The position numbers and the translations under genes were made by a program. From an uncultured Phycisphaerales bacterium (GTDB taxonomy: Bacteria; Planctomycetota; Phycisphaerae; Tepidisphaerales; Tepidisphaeraceae): a stretch of 64,000 nt of DNA. Location of the stretch: assembly GCA_903871935.1 (NCBI GenBank), contig CAIQIQ010000073.1:57203-121202 (forward strand). Direction: 5' to 3'. The first letter of the stretch is position 1. The number at the start of each line of letters is the position of its first letter. Shown piece by piece: positions 34,735-43,025 of this stretch. The notes below the pieces were generated by a model. It saw only the letters and a list, made by a program, of their open reading frames with translations, was not told the origin of the DNA and searched no databases.

Positions 34735-37581
34735 ATGAGCCCTGCACTACTTACATGTGTGTGCTGCCTGATGGCGGCCGTTGTCCTTTGCCCTGCCCAT
34801 GCTGCCGAAGCGGCAGCCAAACCCGATGCCACCGCCGTGACCATGGGCGTTGATGGCCGACTGCGCCTGCAGTTGGCCGGAGATGACCTCTGCACGTTGA
34901 ATCCGGTCGCCGCTTCGCCGCAGTGGCAGTTCGGCAACGCCAAGGCGGTGTCGTGGACGCAGGAGGGCCAATCTCGCCGCTTCACGATCAAGATGGGCGA
35001 TGCCACCATTGCCGGCGAGGCAAAGCTGGTGGGCGCTAATGGCAAGGCCAATCCCACGTGGACCTTCTCTGCCGATCGTGATGTGGAACTCGCCTGCCTG
35101 GCGGTATCCATGGATTTCTCCGCCAGCACCGTCATCGGCGGGACCTGGCAGGCAGATGACCAGCAGGGCACCTTCCCCGCTCAGTTCGGGAAGGTGGGCC
35201 TATTCAACGCCTCGGTTCGCCGGTTTGCCGCGCGGCGGGCCGACGGGAGAAACCTGAGCATCACGTTTGCTGATCCGACCCCTGTTCTGGTGCAAGATAA
35301 TCGCCAGTGGGCTCCGAACTTCAGCATCCGCATCGGCCGGCAGGAGGTCAAGCTTGCCAGGGGCGAACAGTATGTTCTGCCGATGACCCTCGCCACGGAT
35401 GGAATTCTGGCCACCAGAATCGACGCGCCCACCATCATCACCGCGGGTGCAGACTGGATTCCGCTGAAGACAGAACTTGAGATCGAGCCCGGTTCAGCGT
35501 TGGACTTTTCGGGGATGGGATTTGCCAAAGGACCGGCCGGCAAGGATGGCCGAGTGATTGTTACCTCCGATGGCCACTTTGCCTTTGAAAAGACACCGAA
35601 TCAGCCCAAGCGTTTCTATGGAGTGAACTTCTGCTTTAGCGCCCTGTACCTGCCGCGGGAGCAGGTGGATCGGCTTTGCGATCGCCTGGTTCGCCTGGGG
35701 TACAATACGATCCGCATCCATCACTATGAGGGCGCGTTGACCGATGGCAAGCCGGGGTTTGGCTGGAAGCCTGAGGCGCTGGACCAGCTTGACTATCTGG
35801 TGGCCGCATGCGCCAAGCGCGGCATCTACGTAACGACGGACCTGTACGTTTCTCGTCCGGTCGGGGCACAGCAGGTGCAGATGCCCGAGGGCACAATCGC
35901 GATGGATCAGTTCAAGGTTCTCGTGCCGGTGCACGAACCTGCCTTTAGGGATTGGGAGAACTTCACGCGCAAGCTGCTGGAGCATGTGAGCCCGTATACG
36001 GGCAAACGCTGGGCCGATGAACCGGCGCTTGGCTGGCTCTCGATGATCAATGAAGGCAACTTCGGGAACTACTGGAAGGATATCAAGACGATCCTGCAGT
36101 GGCCGGTCGCCTGGAACAAGTGGCTTGCCGCCCGCTACAAGGATCGAGGGGCGTTGGCCGCTGCCTGGGGCGCTGAATTGAAGGCCGACGAAGACCCAAA
36201 TGCGGGTAGCGTTGCCTTGCCGGATGAAGTGCGCGGCGACACCGTGCGTCATCGCGATGTGGTGATCTTTATCGGCGAACTCGAGCGCGACATGTTCGTG
36301 CGCATGAAGAAGTTCCTCCGCGATGACATCAAGTGCCAGGCGCTGTTGACCAACATGAATTCATGGACCAATCATGTGCCCAACCAGCTTGCGCGCCAGC
36401 AGTTTGACTATGTAGACGACCACTTTTATGTGGACCATCCGCAGTTCCTCGAGCGCCCGTGGAGTCTGCCCAGCCGCTGCGAAAATGAGAACCCGGTGAA
36501 GCAAGGCGCACCCGGCGGGCGCGGCGGCAATACCGTGCGTTTGCTCGGCAAGCCGTTCACTGTAAGTGAGTACAACTACTCCGGCCCCGGCCGCTACCGC
36601 GGCGTCGGTGGCATTCTCACTGGCGCGATGGGCGCGATCCAGGACTGGGATGTCATCTGGCGCTTTGCCTATTCGCACAGTCGGGAGAATCTGTTCCAGC
36701 CATCTACCATGGGTTACTTCGATCTGGTGACCGACCCTCTGAATCAGGCGGCCGACCGCGCCGCCGTCATGCTTTACCTGCGTGGAGACCTAAAGCCCGC
36801 AACGCATACCGTTGCCATGGTTTTCACGTCTGCAGAACTGGAGATCCCGCCGAAGAGAGTTCCCAGCATGGGCGAAGGTCCGAACTGGATGACGTGGATC
36901 ACGCGCCTGGGCAGCGTGGTCGGCGACCCCGCCAAACTGCCGACAGAATGGATCAAGCTACCGACTGGCTGGAGCGATACTGGCAAGGACCTGACCGCCT
37001 TCAATACGGACAAAGCGAAGCTGGTGCAGACGCTCCGCGACCGCGGCGTGATCGCCAGGGACAATCCCACCGATCCCGCGAAGAACACCTACCAGACCGA
37101 TACCGGCGAGATGCTGATCGATGCCAGGAGCGGGCTGCTCCGCTTTGATACGCCGCTCTCGGCGGGTGGATATGCCGATCCGGGAACGATGATCTCTTCA
37201 CCGAATGCCGGCGTGGAGATCACCGATCTGTCGGTTGGCGCAACGGTCTTTGTCACCAGCATCGACTCGAAGCCCATCCGCAGCTCACAGCGCCTGCTGG
37301 TCACGCATCTGACCGACCTGCAGAATACCGATAGCACCTACGCCGAGTCAGAGCGGCAGATACTGCTTGCCTGGGGCAAGCTCCCGCATCTTGTCCACGC
37401 CGGCACCGCCACGGTGCATCTCTCGATGGTGAATCCGGATCAGTACAAGGTCTACTCGCTCTCGACGAGCGGCCGCCGCACCGGCGAAGTGCCCGCGAAG
37501 ATCGAAGGCGGCAAACTCACCTTCACCTGCGACGTCAAAGGCCCTCAAGGCGCGCGCATGCTGTATGAAGTAGCAAGATAG
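34735..37581 (+). CDS. Secreted clan-A (GH5/GH39-like) glycoside hydrolase
   Basis: A signal peptide (MSPALLTCVCCLMAAVVLCP, cleavage near AHAAEA) precedes a beta-rich N-terminal region (about 35-280) and a TIM barrel (about 290-690). The acid/base candidate is Glu440 in LSMINEGNFGN (Asn-Glu pair) and the nucleophile candidate is Glu612 in FTVSEYNYSGPG, the clan GH-A arrangement. The C-terminal 250 residues are beta-rich. The exact family and substrate are unclear; a cellulase- or mannanase-like activity on plant or algal polysaccharide is plausible. It sits between two hybrid kinases. Its TAG stop shares its last base with the REP palindrome at 37581. No convincing ribosome site was found before the ATG. 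Confidence 0.82.
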   Translation: MSPALLTCVCCLMAAVVLCPAHAAEAAAKPDATAVTMGVDGRLRLQLAGDDLCTLNPVAASPQWQFGNAKAVSWTQEGQSRRFTIKMGDATIAGEAKLVGANGKANPTWTFSADRDVELACLAVSMDFSASTVIGGTWQADDQQGTFPAQFGKVGLFNASVRRFAARRADGRNLSITFADPTPVLVQDNRQWAPNFSIRIGRQEVKLARGEQYVLPMTLATDGILATRIDAPTIITAGADWIPLKTELEIEPGSALDFSGMGFAKGPAGKDGRVIVTSDGHFAFEKTPNQPKRFYGVNFCFSALYLPREQVDRLCDRLVRLGYNTIRIHHYEGALTDGKPGFGWKPEALDQLDYLVAACAKRGIYVTTDLYVSRPVGAQQVQMPEGTIAMDQFKVLVPVHEPAFRDWENFTRKLLEHVSPYTGKRWADEPALGWLSMINEGNFGNYWKDIKTILQWPVAWNKWLAARYKDRGALAAAWGAELKADEDPNAGSVALPDEVRGDTVRHRDVVIFIGELERDMFVRMKKFLRDDIKCQALLTNMNSWTNHVPNQLARQQFDYVDDHFYVDHPQFLERPWSLPSRCENENPVKQGAPGGRGGNTVRLLGKPFTVSEYNYSGPGRYRGVGGILTGAMGAIQDWDVIWRFAYSHSRENLFQPSTMGYFDLVTDPLNQAADRAAVMLYLRGDLKPATHTVAMVFTSAELEIPPKRVPSMGEGPNWMTWITRLGSVVGDPAKLPTEWIKLPTGWSDTGKDLTAFNTDKAKLVQTLRDRGVIARDNPTDPAKNTYQTDTGEMLIDARSGLLRFDTPLSAGGYADPGTMISSPNAGVEITDLSVGATVFVTSIDSKPIRSSQRLLVTHLTDLQNTDSTYAESERQILLAWGKLPHLVHAGTATVHLSMVNPDQYKVYSLSTSGRRTGEVPAKIEGGKLTFTCDVKGPQGARMLYEVAR

Positions 37582-37604
37582 TGCGGCACACTGTGCCGCG
37601 CTAC
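37581..37604 (-). repeat. REP-like palindrome with GTAG, filling a convergent gap
   Basis: GTGCGGCACA (37581-37590) and TGTGCCGC around one central base, followed by GCTAC, gives GTAG plus hairpin on the minus strand. It matches the element at 3138-3161 in all but two positions. It occupies the whole gap between the GH stop and the PocR kinase stop, and overlaps both stop codons (37579-37581 and 37601-37603). Confidence 0.7.
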
Positions 37605-39430
37605 GGGAATGCGCCTTCGGCTGGCTGAGGCGCTCGTTTGCGGCTGACGCGGGCAACGGCGTCACGGAGGCGGGTGAAGTCTACGGGTTTGATGATGTGC
37701 TCAGCGAAGCCAGCGCTGATAGAGCGCTGGATGTCGTTATCCATGCCAAAGCCGCTCAGGGCAATGGCGGGCATATCGCTGCTCTTACGCATGTGGTTGA
37801 TCAGGTCCACGCCGGTGCCATCGGGCAGGCCGATGTCGCTGATGAGCAAGTCGAACGGCTGCAAGGAGAAAAGCTTGACGGCGCCGGCAAGGGAATGGGC
37901 GATGGCGACGCGGTGGCCCAGGCGTTGCAACAGTTTGCCCAGGATGGTGGCGGTGGCCTCGTGGTCCTCGACGAGCAGGATTTGCAGTGCGGCGGGCGTG
38001 GCCGAAGGGTCGCTCAGGGTCGGGGCAGTGACGGCGGGCCGAGAGAGGGTGACCGGAAGGGTGACGGTGAAGGTGGAGCCATGGCCCAGGCCGAAGCTGG
38101 AGGCGGTAACGGTGCCGTGATGGGCTTCGACGATGCCGCGGCAGATCGCCAGGCCGATCCCCAGGCCGCCGAGTTTGCGGCTGTCGGCGCCGGCCTGTTC
38201 GAAGATGCCGAAGATCCGCTCGGTGGCGGTCGCTTCCATGCCGACGCCGGTATCGGCGACTTCGGTGATGATCGCTTGGGCGCCGTCCGTCCCTTCAGTT
38301 CGGGTGCGGATGGTGATGCTTCCGTTTCGGGGGGTGAACTTGATCGCGTTCTTCAGCAGGTTCCAGAAGACCTGCTCGAGCCGCCCGTGGTCGCCTTCCA
38401 CGAAGTGGCGGCGTGCCTGAAGGTTTGTTTGCAGGTGAATCTGCTTGCGGTCCAGGTCTTCGCGGCAGACACGGATCGTGGCATCAATGGCCGCGTGCAG
38501 ATCGCACGGGGCCGTCTCCAGCGAGAGTTTGCCGGCGATGATGCGCGAGAGGTCGAGCAAATCATCAATGATCCGCGCTTCCATCTCGATGTGGCGCTGC
38601 ACCGTGCTCAGTTCCTCGCGCAGTTCGGGGGCGAGGCCAGAAGAACTGGCCAGTTGACTGATCGAAAGCAGTGCCGGCGTCAGCGGTGTGCGCAACTCGT
38701 GACTGACCATCGCCAGAAAGCGATCCTTGGCGGCGTTGGCGCCCTCGGCGACCAGCTTGGCGCTGCGAAGAACGTCTTCGACATTCTGTCGTTCGGTAAT
38801 GTAGCGGGCTTGTTGAGCGTTTCGGACGGCCAGGTGCGAGAGCTGATTCGCCAGGAGGTGCAGAAACTGGCAGACGTCGGCGAATTGCTCTCGCGTCATG
38901 CGTTTGACTTCGGCGATGGCACCCATGAATTCGGTCTCATCGGCGCCGATCTCGCGGGCGTAGAGCCGCATCTGTGACAGATCCAATGGGCCGACAAGCA
39001 CCTGCCCGGCAATCCAATTGGCGATGTGGCGGCCGCCGACGGTGATGCTGGTACCGCCATCCCAGAGCCCCACGCTCAGGCAGGGCTGCATGACCGGGCC
39101 GTCGGGATGCATGCTTCCCAGCACGGCATCGGAGGCCTGGCAGTTTTCACAGCCCATCGGTGTTTTGTGGATGATGTCGCGGCAGAGACGACAGTAGTTC
39201 GAGGGAGCCGTGATCGGCCGGCCGTCTGGGTCGGTGATGATGGACGCCACGCCCGTGGCATTGGCAAAAGCATCCTGTAGCTTCTGGATCTCGGTCAGAT
39301 CGAACAGATCCTCGAAGCGCACCGCCGCGCCGTCTATGCCGTCAACGAACTTGTCATCCGCGCATGCCGCCAAACGCACACCTCCGTAATCCAGTCTACA
39401 CAACCTTCCAATGCCAGTACCAGCGGTCAT
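37601..39430 (-). CDS. PocR-domain hybrid histidine kinase
   Basis: Residues about 41-205 form a PocR sensor: FEDLFDLTEIQKLQDAFA, then the cysteine-rich NYCRLCRDIIHKTPMGCENC, QPCLSVGLWDGGTSI and IANWIAGQVLVG. PocR domains are described as small-molecule sensors, and the cysteines may bind metal or sense redox state. HisKA follows with His244 (FLAMVSHELRTPL), then HATPase (LLKNAIKFTP, DTGVGMEAT) and a receiver with Asp532 in LLISDIGLPDG. There is no membrane segment, so it should be cytoplasmic. The stop TAG lies in the GTAG of a REP element. It is convergent with the GH5-like gene. The ATG at 39430 has no obvious ribosome site; a later start is possible. Confidence 0.92.
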   Translation of the reverse strand: MTAGTGIGRLCRLDYGGVRLAACADDKFVDGIDGAAVRFEDLFDLTEIQKLQDAFANATGVASIITDPDGRPITAPSNYCRLCRDIIHKTPMGCENCQASDAVLGSMHPDGPVMQPCLSVGLWDGGTSITVGGRHIANWIAGQVLVGPLDLSQMRLYAREIGADETEFMGAIAEVKRMTREQFADVCQFLHLLANQLSHLAVRNAQQARYITERQNVEDVLRSAKLVAEGANAAKDRFLAMVSHELRTPLTPALLSISQLASSSGLAPELREELSTVQRHIEMEARIIDDLLDLSRIIAGKLSLETAPCDLHAAIDATIRVCREDLDRKQIHLQTNLQARRHFVEGDHGRLEQVFWNLLKNAIKFTPRNGSITIRTRTEGTDGAQAIITEVADTGVGMEATATERIFGIFEQAGADSRKLGGLGIGLAICRGIVEAHHGTVTASSFGLGHGSTFTVTLPVTLSRPAVTAPTLSDPSATPAALQILLVEDHEATATILGKLLQRLGHRVAIAHSLAGAVKLFSLQPFDLLISDIGLPDGTGVDLINHMRKSSDMPAIALSGFGMDNDIQRSISAGFAEHIIKPVDFTRLRDAVARVSRKRAPQPAEGAFP

Positions 39431-39496
39431 ACGCCAAATCTTGTCGGTTTGTGCGGGGGTGGGGATGCGACCAGGGTGTGCTGCGGCCGGTAAAGC

Positions 39497-39528
39497 GAAG
39501 CGGGCGCCCCTGTTGGGACGCCCGCTTC
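39497..39528 (-). terminator. Terminator after leuC
   Basis: The arms GAAGCGGGCG and CGCCCGCTTC pair perfectly around a CCCCTGTTGGGA centre that pairs further. The hairpin lies 45 bp beyond the leuC stop on the minus strand. Both sides are moderately T-rich, so it may work in either direction. Confidence 0.75.
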
Positions 39529-39572
39529 GAGTTTCTGTTTAGTGAGATCGTGTGATCGGGATGACTGACTGG

Positions 39573-40979
39573 TTAGCGAATCCCCGCCTCCCCAGTCTCA
39601 ATCGGTCCGCTCACGTATTCGCGCGGGTCGGTGATCTTGCCCGTCAATGCACTGGCAGCCGCCGTCAGCGGGCTGGCCAGGTACACCGCGCTCTTCATCG
39701 ATCCCATGCGGCCGGGGAAGTTGCGGTTCGTCGTGCTGACCACCACCTCGGTGTTATGCGTCCGGCCAAAGGTGTCCGACGGGCCGCCCAGGCATGCCGA
39801 GCAACCGGCCGGGCCCATCAGGCAACCGGCGTTCTGCAAAGTTTCCCAGATACTCTTTTCACCATTCGCCTTCTTGCGGCCTTTGATGTTGAGGCTCAGC
39901 ATGTCCTGGTGCACTTCGGTCGAGCCGGGCACGACGAATGTCGGCACCTTGACCTGTCGGCCGTTGAGAATATTGGCCGCGAAAATCATATCGGTGATCT
40001 TGCCGCCGGTGCAACTTCCGATGTAGGAGCGGTCGATCTTCACATCGCGGCAGTTGCGGGCAGTGTCCTTGTTATCCGGCGAGTGCGGCTTGGCGACCAT
40101 CGGCTCCATTTTCGCCAGGTCATACTCGTAGGTGGCGAAATACTCGCAGTCCTTGTCGTCGGTATAGACTTGCCAGTTCGGCCGGTTGCTTCGAGCCTTT
40201 ACATAATCCAGTGTCTTTTGATCGACATCGCAGATGCCGTTCTTGCCGCCGGCTTCGATCGCCATATTCGTCAGCGTCATGCGATCTTCCAGCGACAGCG
40301 AGCCGATGCCCGACCCGGCGAAGTACATGGCGCGATAGGTAGCGCCATCGACCCCGGTGGTGCCGATCACCGCCAGGATCAGATCCTTCGCCGTCAGATA
40401 GGGTGGGATCTGCCCGTGGAAGGTGAACTTCATCGTCGGCGGAACCTTCAGCCAGGTCTTGCCGGTGCCCAGGACGAAGCCGGCATCGGTATTGCCCACG
40501 CCGGTGGCGAACTGGCCAAAAGCGCCGGCCGTGCAGGTATGACTGTCGGTGCCGATGAGGATCTCGCCGGGGCGGATATGGCCTTCTTCGGGCAGAGCCT
40601 TGTGGCAGACGCCTTTATAGTTCGTCTTGGTGGGGTCGCGGTATGGGTTGGGCATCGTCGATTCGTTCTTCACGAACTCGGCATCATAGAAATACTTGAT
40701 GTTCTGCTGCTTCGCGAAGTCGCGCAGAATCTGCACGTTGCGATGGCACTTCTCATCGGCCGTGAAGATGTAGTGATCGGGGATGATTACCACGCGGGTG
40801 CTATCCCAGACCTTGGCGGCTTTGCCGAACTGCTCATAGAAAATGCCGATGGTCCCTGGCCCGCAGACGTCGTGCGTCATCAGGACATCCACGTCCACCC
40901 AGATGTTCTCGCCGGGCACAACACGGCCCTTGCCCGAGTGCTTCGCCATGATCTTCTCTGTCATCGTCATGCCGGCCAT
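39573..40979 (-). CDS. leuC: 3-isopropylmalate dehydratase large subunit
   Basis: AGGAG lies 7 bp before the ATG at 40979, so this start (MAGMTMTEKIMAKHSG) is chosen over a TTG two codons earlier. The 468 residues carry the aconitase-superfamily cluster ligands Cys323 (GSCTGG), Cys393 and Cys396 (GPAGCSACLGG), and the LeuC-type TDSHTCTAGAFGQFATGVGNTD block. It isomerises 2- to 3-isopropylmalate in leucine synthesis, or could act in a homoaconitase-like step, as the two are hard to separate by sequence. No leuD is adjacent. It is followed by a strong hairpin terminator. Confidence 0.9.
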   Translation of the reverse strand: MAGMTMTEKIMAKHSGKGRVVPGENIWVDVDVLMTHDVCGPGTIGIFYEQFGKAAKVWDSTRVVIIPDHYIFTADEKCHRNVQILRDFAKQQNIKYFYDAEFVKNESTMPNPYRDPTKTNYKGVCHKALPEEGHIRPGEILIGTDSHTCTAGAFGQFATGVGNTDAGFVLGTGKTWLKVPPTMKFTFHGQIPPYLTAKDLILAVIGTTGVDGATYRAMYFAGSGIGSLSLEDRMTLTNMAIEAGGKNGICDVDQKTLDYVKARSNRPNWQVYTDDKDCEYFATYEYDLAKMEPMVAKPHSPDNKDTARNCRDVKIDRSYIGSCTGGKITDMIFAANILNGRQVKVPTFVVPGSTEVHQDMLSLNIKGRKKANGEKSIWETLQNAGCLMGPAGCSACLGGPSDTFGRTHNTEVVVSTTNRNFPGRMGSMKSAVYLASPLTAAASALTGKITDPREYVSGPIETGEAGIR

Positions 40980-41155
40980 ATTCAACTCCTACTTTTACTT
41001 TCGTCTGCTTCAGCTCGCTTCAGAGCAAAGACAATGGAGTATATGGCAAGGTGCCGGGAGGTGAAAGCAGGCGAGAGACGGGGATGCCGTGAAAAGAGGC
41101 AAAGCCGACTTCGCATGAATACAAAGAGCTTGACGCCTTGCTGGATGACACAGCC

Positions 41156-41190
41156 AAACAAAGAGGGCCGCCCTTTTGGAGCGGCCCTCT
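41156..41190 (-). terminator. Terminator of the RRM gene
   Basis: Reading on the minus strand, AGAGGGCCGC pairs with GCGGCCCTCT across a CTCCAAAAGG-type loop, followed by TTTGTTT. It begins 24 bp after the stop of the RRM gene. Confidence 0.9.
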
Positions 41191-41213
41191 CATGTGCTAT
41201 TAAGCAGAGCAGG

Positions 41214-41582
41214 TTAGAAGCGGCTGCGACCACCGCCGCCACCGCCACCGCCGCCGTAGCCACCGCCGCTGCGGCCGCCACCACCGCCGCCGTATCCACC
41301 GCGGCTGCCGCCACCGGAACCGCCCGTGCGGTTTTCCTTGGGCTTGGCTTCATTGACAGTCAGGGCGCGGCCGCCGTGGTCCTTGCCGTTCAGAGCGGCA
41401 ATGGCCGCCTGGGCCTCGGCATCGGTGCCCATCTGGACAAATCCGAAACCTTTGCTGCGGCCGGTTTCCCGGTCCTGGATGACTTCGGCACTCTCAACGG
41501 TGCCATGCGCCGAAAAGAGTTCCTGAAGCGTTGAGCTCTCGACGTCGTAGCTCAGATTACCGACATATAACTTCTTGCCCAT
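41214..41582 (-). CDS. RRM-family RNA-binding protein with glycine-rich tail
   Basis: One RRM domain spans residues 1-80 with RNP2 KLYVGNLSY and RNP1 SKGFGFVQM. The C-terminal 40 residues are almost entirely Gly with Arg, Tyr and Ser (RGGYGGGGGGRSGGGYGG). This is the bacterial Rbp type best known from cyanobacteria and common in planctomycetes. Such proteins bind single-stranded RNA and are often cold-induced. AAGGA lies 6 bp before the ATG. About 290 bp of non-coding DNA precede it up to the divergent PLP gene, leaving room for a structured leader with hairpins such as GGCCGA-AATG-TCGGCC. Confidence 0.93.
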   Translation of the reverse strand: MGKKLYVGNLSYDVESSTLQELFSAHGTVESAEVIQDRETGRSKGFGFVQMGTDAEAQAAIAALNGKDHGGRALTVNEAKPKENRTGGSGGGSRGGYGGGGGGRSGGGYGGGGGGGGGRSRF

Positions 41583-41822
41583 AAGGATTCCTTAAATGTT
41601 GGGCGTGAAACCCAGGTTTTACTTTCCAGGTCTTCATGAAAGAGGCCGACATTTCGGCCCAAAAGGCAGGCGAGGCGAGTGAGAACAAAGGGCGCGGGGC
41701 AGGAAATACTGTCTCGTAGCCTGACTCGTTCGGCAAACCAACCGAAGGTATGGTAGCACAATCCGAAACAGAATGCGAGGGCGATTGGAAACATTTGACA
41801 TCCCACCTGCCCAACCCTAAAA

Positions 41823-41839
41823 CCTATCTATCAGATAGG
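41823..41839. promoter_or_regulatory. Candidate operator palindrome upstream of the Cys/Met PLP gene
   Basis: CCTATCT and AGATAGG form a perfect 7-bp inverted repeat around ATC, within an AT-rich patch about 35 bp before the gene start. This is a typical operator position. A sulfur-responsive regulator is a guess from the gene it precedes. Confidence 0.5.
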
Positions 41840-41874
41840 AATAGTTCTAACAAGAGTTAAAAGGGATGCTCCGT

Positions 41875-43017
41875 ATGCGATTTGAGACGATTGCCATCCA
41901 TGGCCATGGCGGGCCTGATCCGGCGTATGGGGCGGTAATGACCCCCATTTACCAGACCTCGACCTTCGCCTTTAAGGGCATCCTGCAGCCGGGCAAGTTC
42001 GACTATTCGCGCTCCGGCAATCCCACCCGTAAGGCGCTGGAGGATGTGCTTGCTGCCTTGGAGGGGGGCACGCACGGGTATGCTTTTGGCACCGGCATGG
42101 CGGCCGAGGCGACGCTCCTGTCGAGTTTTTCCGCCGGCGATCATCTCCTGGTGCACGACGACCTCTACGGTGGCACGTATCGTCTGATTACCAGCGTCTT
42201 CGTGAAACATGGCTTGCAGGTCGACTTCGTCAACATGCGCGATCTTGAGGCGCTGCGCAAGGCCTTCAAGGCGAACACTAAGGCTCTCTGGACCGAGACG
42301 CCGACCAACCCGCTGATGAACCTGCTGGACCTGCAGGCCATTGCCGAGATCGCTCGCGCGAAGGGCGCGCTGACAATCACTGACAATACATTCCTGTCTC
42401 CCTATTTTCAGCGGCCGCTGGATCTGGGCGTGGACATCGTGCTGCATTCGACGACCAAGTACATCAATGGGCATTCGGATGTCGTCGGTGGGGCGATCAT
42501 CGTCAAGGATGCCAAACTGGCCGAGCGCATTTACTTTCATCAGAACGCGCTGGGCACCTGTTGCGGCCCGCAGGATGCGTTCCTGGTGCTGCGCGGAATC
42601 AAGACGCTGGCGATCCGCATGGATGCGCACAACCGCAATGCTCTGGCCATCGCGCGCTGGTTGAGCAAACACCCCAAGGTGCAGGATGTCCTGCATCCCG
42701 GCCTGGAGACGCACCCTCAGCACGAGTTGGCGAAACGGCAGATGACCGGATTTGGCGGGACGTTCTCGTTCCGCGTCAAGGGCGGTCAGAAGGAAACCTT
42801 CGCGCTGTTGTCGAACGTCAAACTGCACACCCTGGCCGAGTCGCTTGGCGGCGTGGAATCGCTGATCGAGCACCCCTGGACGATGACGCACGTGTCGGTA
42901 CCCGAAGAAGCCCGGCGGAAGATGGGCATCACCGAGAACCTGGTCCGCATCTCGGTTGGCATCGAGCACGTTGATGATCTGATTGCCGATCTGGATCAGG
43001 CGTTTGCGAAAGTGTGA
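41875..43017 (+). CDS. Cys/Met-metabolism PLP enzyme (cystathionine gamma-synthase/lyase family)
   Basis: The ATG at 41875 is preferred because AAGGG lies at proper distance; an ATG three codons earlier has that sequence abutting it. The 380 residues match the family throughout: YSRSGNPTRKALE, the FGTGMAAEATLL region, TETPTNPLMNLLD, and the PLP lysine Lys195 in HSTTKYINGHSDV. The C-terminal half has SLGGVESLIEHPWTMTH. Gamma-synthase, gamma-lyase and methionine gamma-lyase share these features and cannot be distinguished here. The role is transsulfuration between cysteine and methionine. A palindrome lies just upstream. It is convergent with the MFS gene, 8 bp between stops. Confidence 0.9.
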   Translation: MRFETIAIHGHGGPDPAYGAVMTPIYQTSTFAFKGILQPGKFDYSRSGNPTRKALEDVLAALEGGTHGYAFGTGMAAEATLLSSFSAGDHLLVHDDLYGGTYRLITSVFVKHGLQVDFVNMRDLEALRKAFKANTKALWTETPTNPLMNLLDLQAIAEIARAKGALTITDNTFLSPYFQRPLDLGVDIVLHSTTKYINGHSDVVGGAIIVKDAKLAERIYFHQNALGTCCGPQDAFLVLRGIKTLAIRMDAHNRNALAIARWLSKHPKVQDVLHPGLETHPQHELAKRQMTGFGGTFSFRVKGGQKETFALLSNVKLHTLAESLGGVESLIEHPWTMTHVSVPEEARRKMGITENLVRISVGIEHVDDLIADLDQAFAKV

Positions 43018-43025
43018 CACACACC

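Noticed and set aside
39552..41534. Plus-strand ORF of 660 codons
   Set aside because: It is antisense to leuC and the RRM gene, and ends in an Ala/Thr run that mirrors the glycine-rich tail.
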